Assembly (NCBI GenBank): GCA_012719555.1
Contig: JAAYAE010000069.1
Coordinates: 1 to 6,237, forward strand
Direction of reading: 5' to 3'
Length of the DNA: 6,237 nt
Source: Acholeplasmataceae bacterium
GTDB lineage: Bacteria; Bacillota; Negativicutes; Acidaminococcales; Acidaminococcaceae
Shown here: positions 5,678 through 6,237 of the stretch, one piece after another
Layout of the letters: every line of letters begins with the position of its first letter
How positions within the stretch are numbered: position 1 is the stretch's first letter
The notes under the pieces: generated by a model
The model's database searches: none
The model's input: only the letters and a program-made list of their open reading frames with translations
What the model was told of the DNA's origin: nothing
Position numbers and translations under genes: made by a program

Positions 5678-6237
5678 ATGTTGAAAAAAAGATTGTTAGC
5701 TTTGGGCATGTGTGTAATTTTGGGAGCTAGTTTACTTGCTGGCTGCGGTAGCGCAAAAAGCGAAGATAAAAGTGCAAGTGCCGGTAAGGGAAAAGATATT
5801 GTCATGGTTTGGCTGCCTAATGAATCAGGTGATGGGTACAAAGCCTCCCGGGATGCTATTGGGGCATTAGTTGAGAAAGCTACCGGTAAAAAAGTTGTGC
5901 ATAAACTAACCACAGATTACGCTATTGCTGTAGAAACCATGGCTAATAATAAGGCGGCAATTGGGTATTTGGGAGCGCAAAGTTTTGTAGAAGCTAATAA
6001 AAAGAACCCCAAGGTTCTTCCTTTTGTAGTAAATAGCGGAGCATCAGGGACCTTGAAGGATGCAGTTTATTATTCTTGGCTAGCAGTTAATAAAGGCGAT
6101 GAGGATCAATATAAAAAAGATGGAAAATATGTTATTGATAATATTCAAGGAAAAAGATTTTCATTTGTATCAAATAGTTCTACTTCAGGTTTTAAAGTTC
6201 CAAGTGCCGGAATTGTAAGCTACTTTGGAAAGATGGA
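5678..6237 (+). CDS. phnD: PhnD-family phosphonate-binding lipoprotein (3' end cut off by window)
   Basis: This is the substrate-binding protein of a phosphonate (possibly also phosphite or phosphate) ABC importer, anchored outside the membrane. 186 codons are visible; the family is usually about 300-340 residues. It begins MLKKRLL, has a hydrophobic segment at residues 6-21 and a lipobox LAGC at 20-23, so Cys23 would be lipidated. A Ser/Lys/Ala-rich linker at 25-39 follows. The mature domain starts with DIVMVWLPNESG and then shows the family blocks LVEKATGKKVVHKLTTDYAIAVE, NNKAAIGYLGAQSFVEA and, at residues 167-175, SSTSGFKVP, the loop that holds the phosphonate group in PhnD proteins. GAGGAG at 5662-5667 supports the ATG. 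It follows phnL after 47 nt, the widest gap in the window, and probably begins the transporter genes. Exact ligand preference cannot be told from this part. Confidence 0.9.
   Translation, partial: MLKKRLLALGMCVILGASLLAGCGSAKSEDKSASAGKGKDIVMVWLPNESGDGYKASRDAIGALVEKATGKKVVHKLTTDYAIAVETMANNKAAIGYLGAQSFVEANKKNPKVLPFVVNSGASGTLKDAVYYSWLAVNKGDEDQYKKDGKYVIDNIQGKRFSFVSNSSTSGFKVPSAGIVSYFGKM

Noticed and set aside
6002..6019. Perfect 7-bp hairpin AAGAACC / GGTTCTT with a 4-nt loop, followed by CCTTTT
   Set aside because: It resembles a terminator but lies inside the continuous phnD reading frame, has only three G-C pairs counting the CC/GG and the single G-C, and is followed by only four T after CC. 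A terminator inside the coding sequence is unlikely.

Overview
The window is one uninterrupted plus-strand gene cluster for carbon-phosphorus (C-P) lyase, the pathway that takes phosphorus from alkylphosphonates such as methylphosphonate. It starts inside phnG and ends inside phnD, so both ends are partial. The order is phnG (partial), phnH, phnI, phnJ, phnK, phnM, phnL, phnD (partial). Every gene except phnD is separated from its neighbour by 16 nt or less, or overlaps it, so phnG to phnL very likely form one transcript. I see no RNA gene, insertion sequence, CRISPR array or stretch over 50 nt without a gene.

How the genes work together (established for the E. coli homologues): PhnI, helped by PhnG, PhnH and PhnL, displaces adenine from ATP and attaches the phosphonate to ribose C1. 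PhnM removes pyrophosphate to leave ribose-1-phosphonate-5-phosphate. PhnJ, a radical SAM enzyme, breaks the C-P bond and releases the alkane (methane from methylphosphonate) and a cyclic ribose phosphate. PhnG, H, I and J form the core complex, on which the ABC-type ATPases PhnK and PhnL dock. PhnD is the surface binding protein that delivers phosphonate to an ABC importer, whose phnC and phnE genes would be expected just past the right edge. phnN and phnP are not in the window.

Organism: the DNA is AT-rich, with AGA, ATA and TTA codons common, strong AGGAGG-type ribosome binding sites, many GTG and TTG starts, and a binding protein made as a lipoprotein. This points to a low-GC Firmicute (Clostridia, Negativicutes or a relative), possibly an anaerobe. 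I cannot name the species.

This is a recognisable known pathway, not a new system. The parts worth a second look are a four-cysteine zinc-ribbon-like insertion in PhnK, a Pro-to-Val change in the PhnK Walker B region, phnM placed between the two ATPase genes, a run of four non-ATG starts, and an inverted repeat centred on a TATAAT box ahead of phnD.
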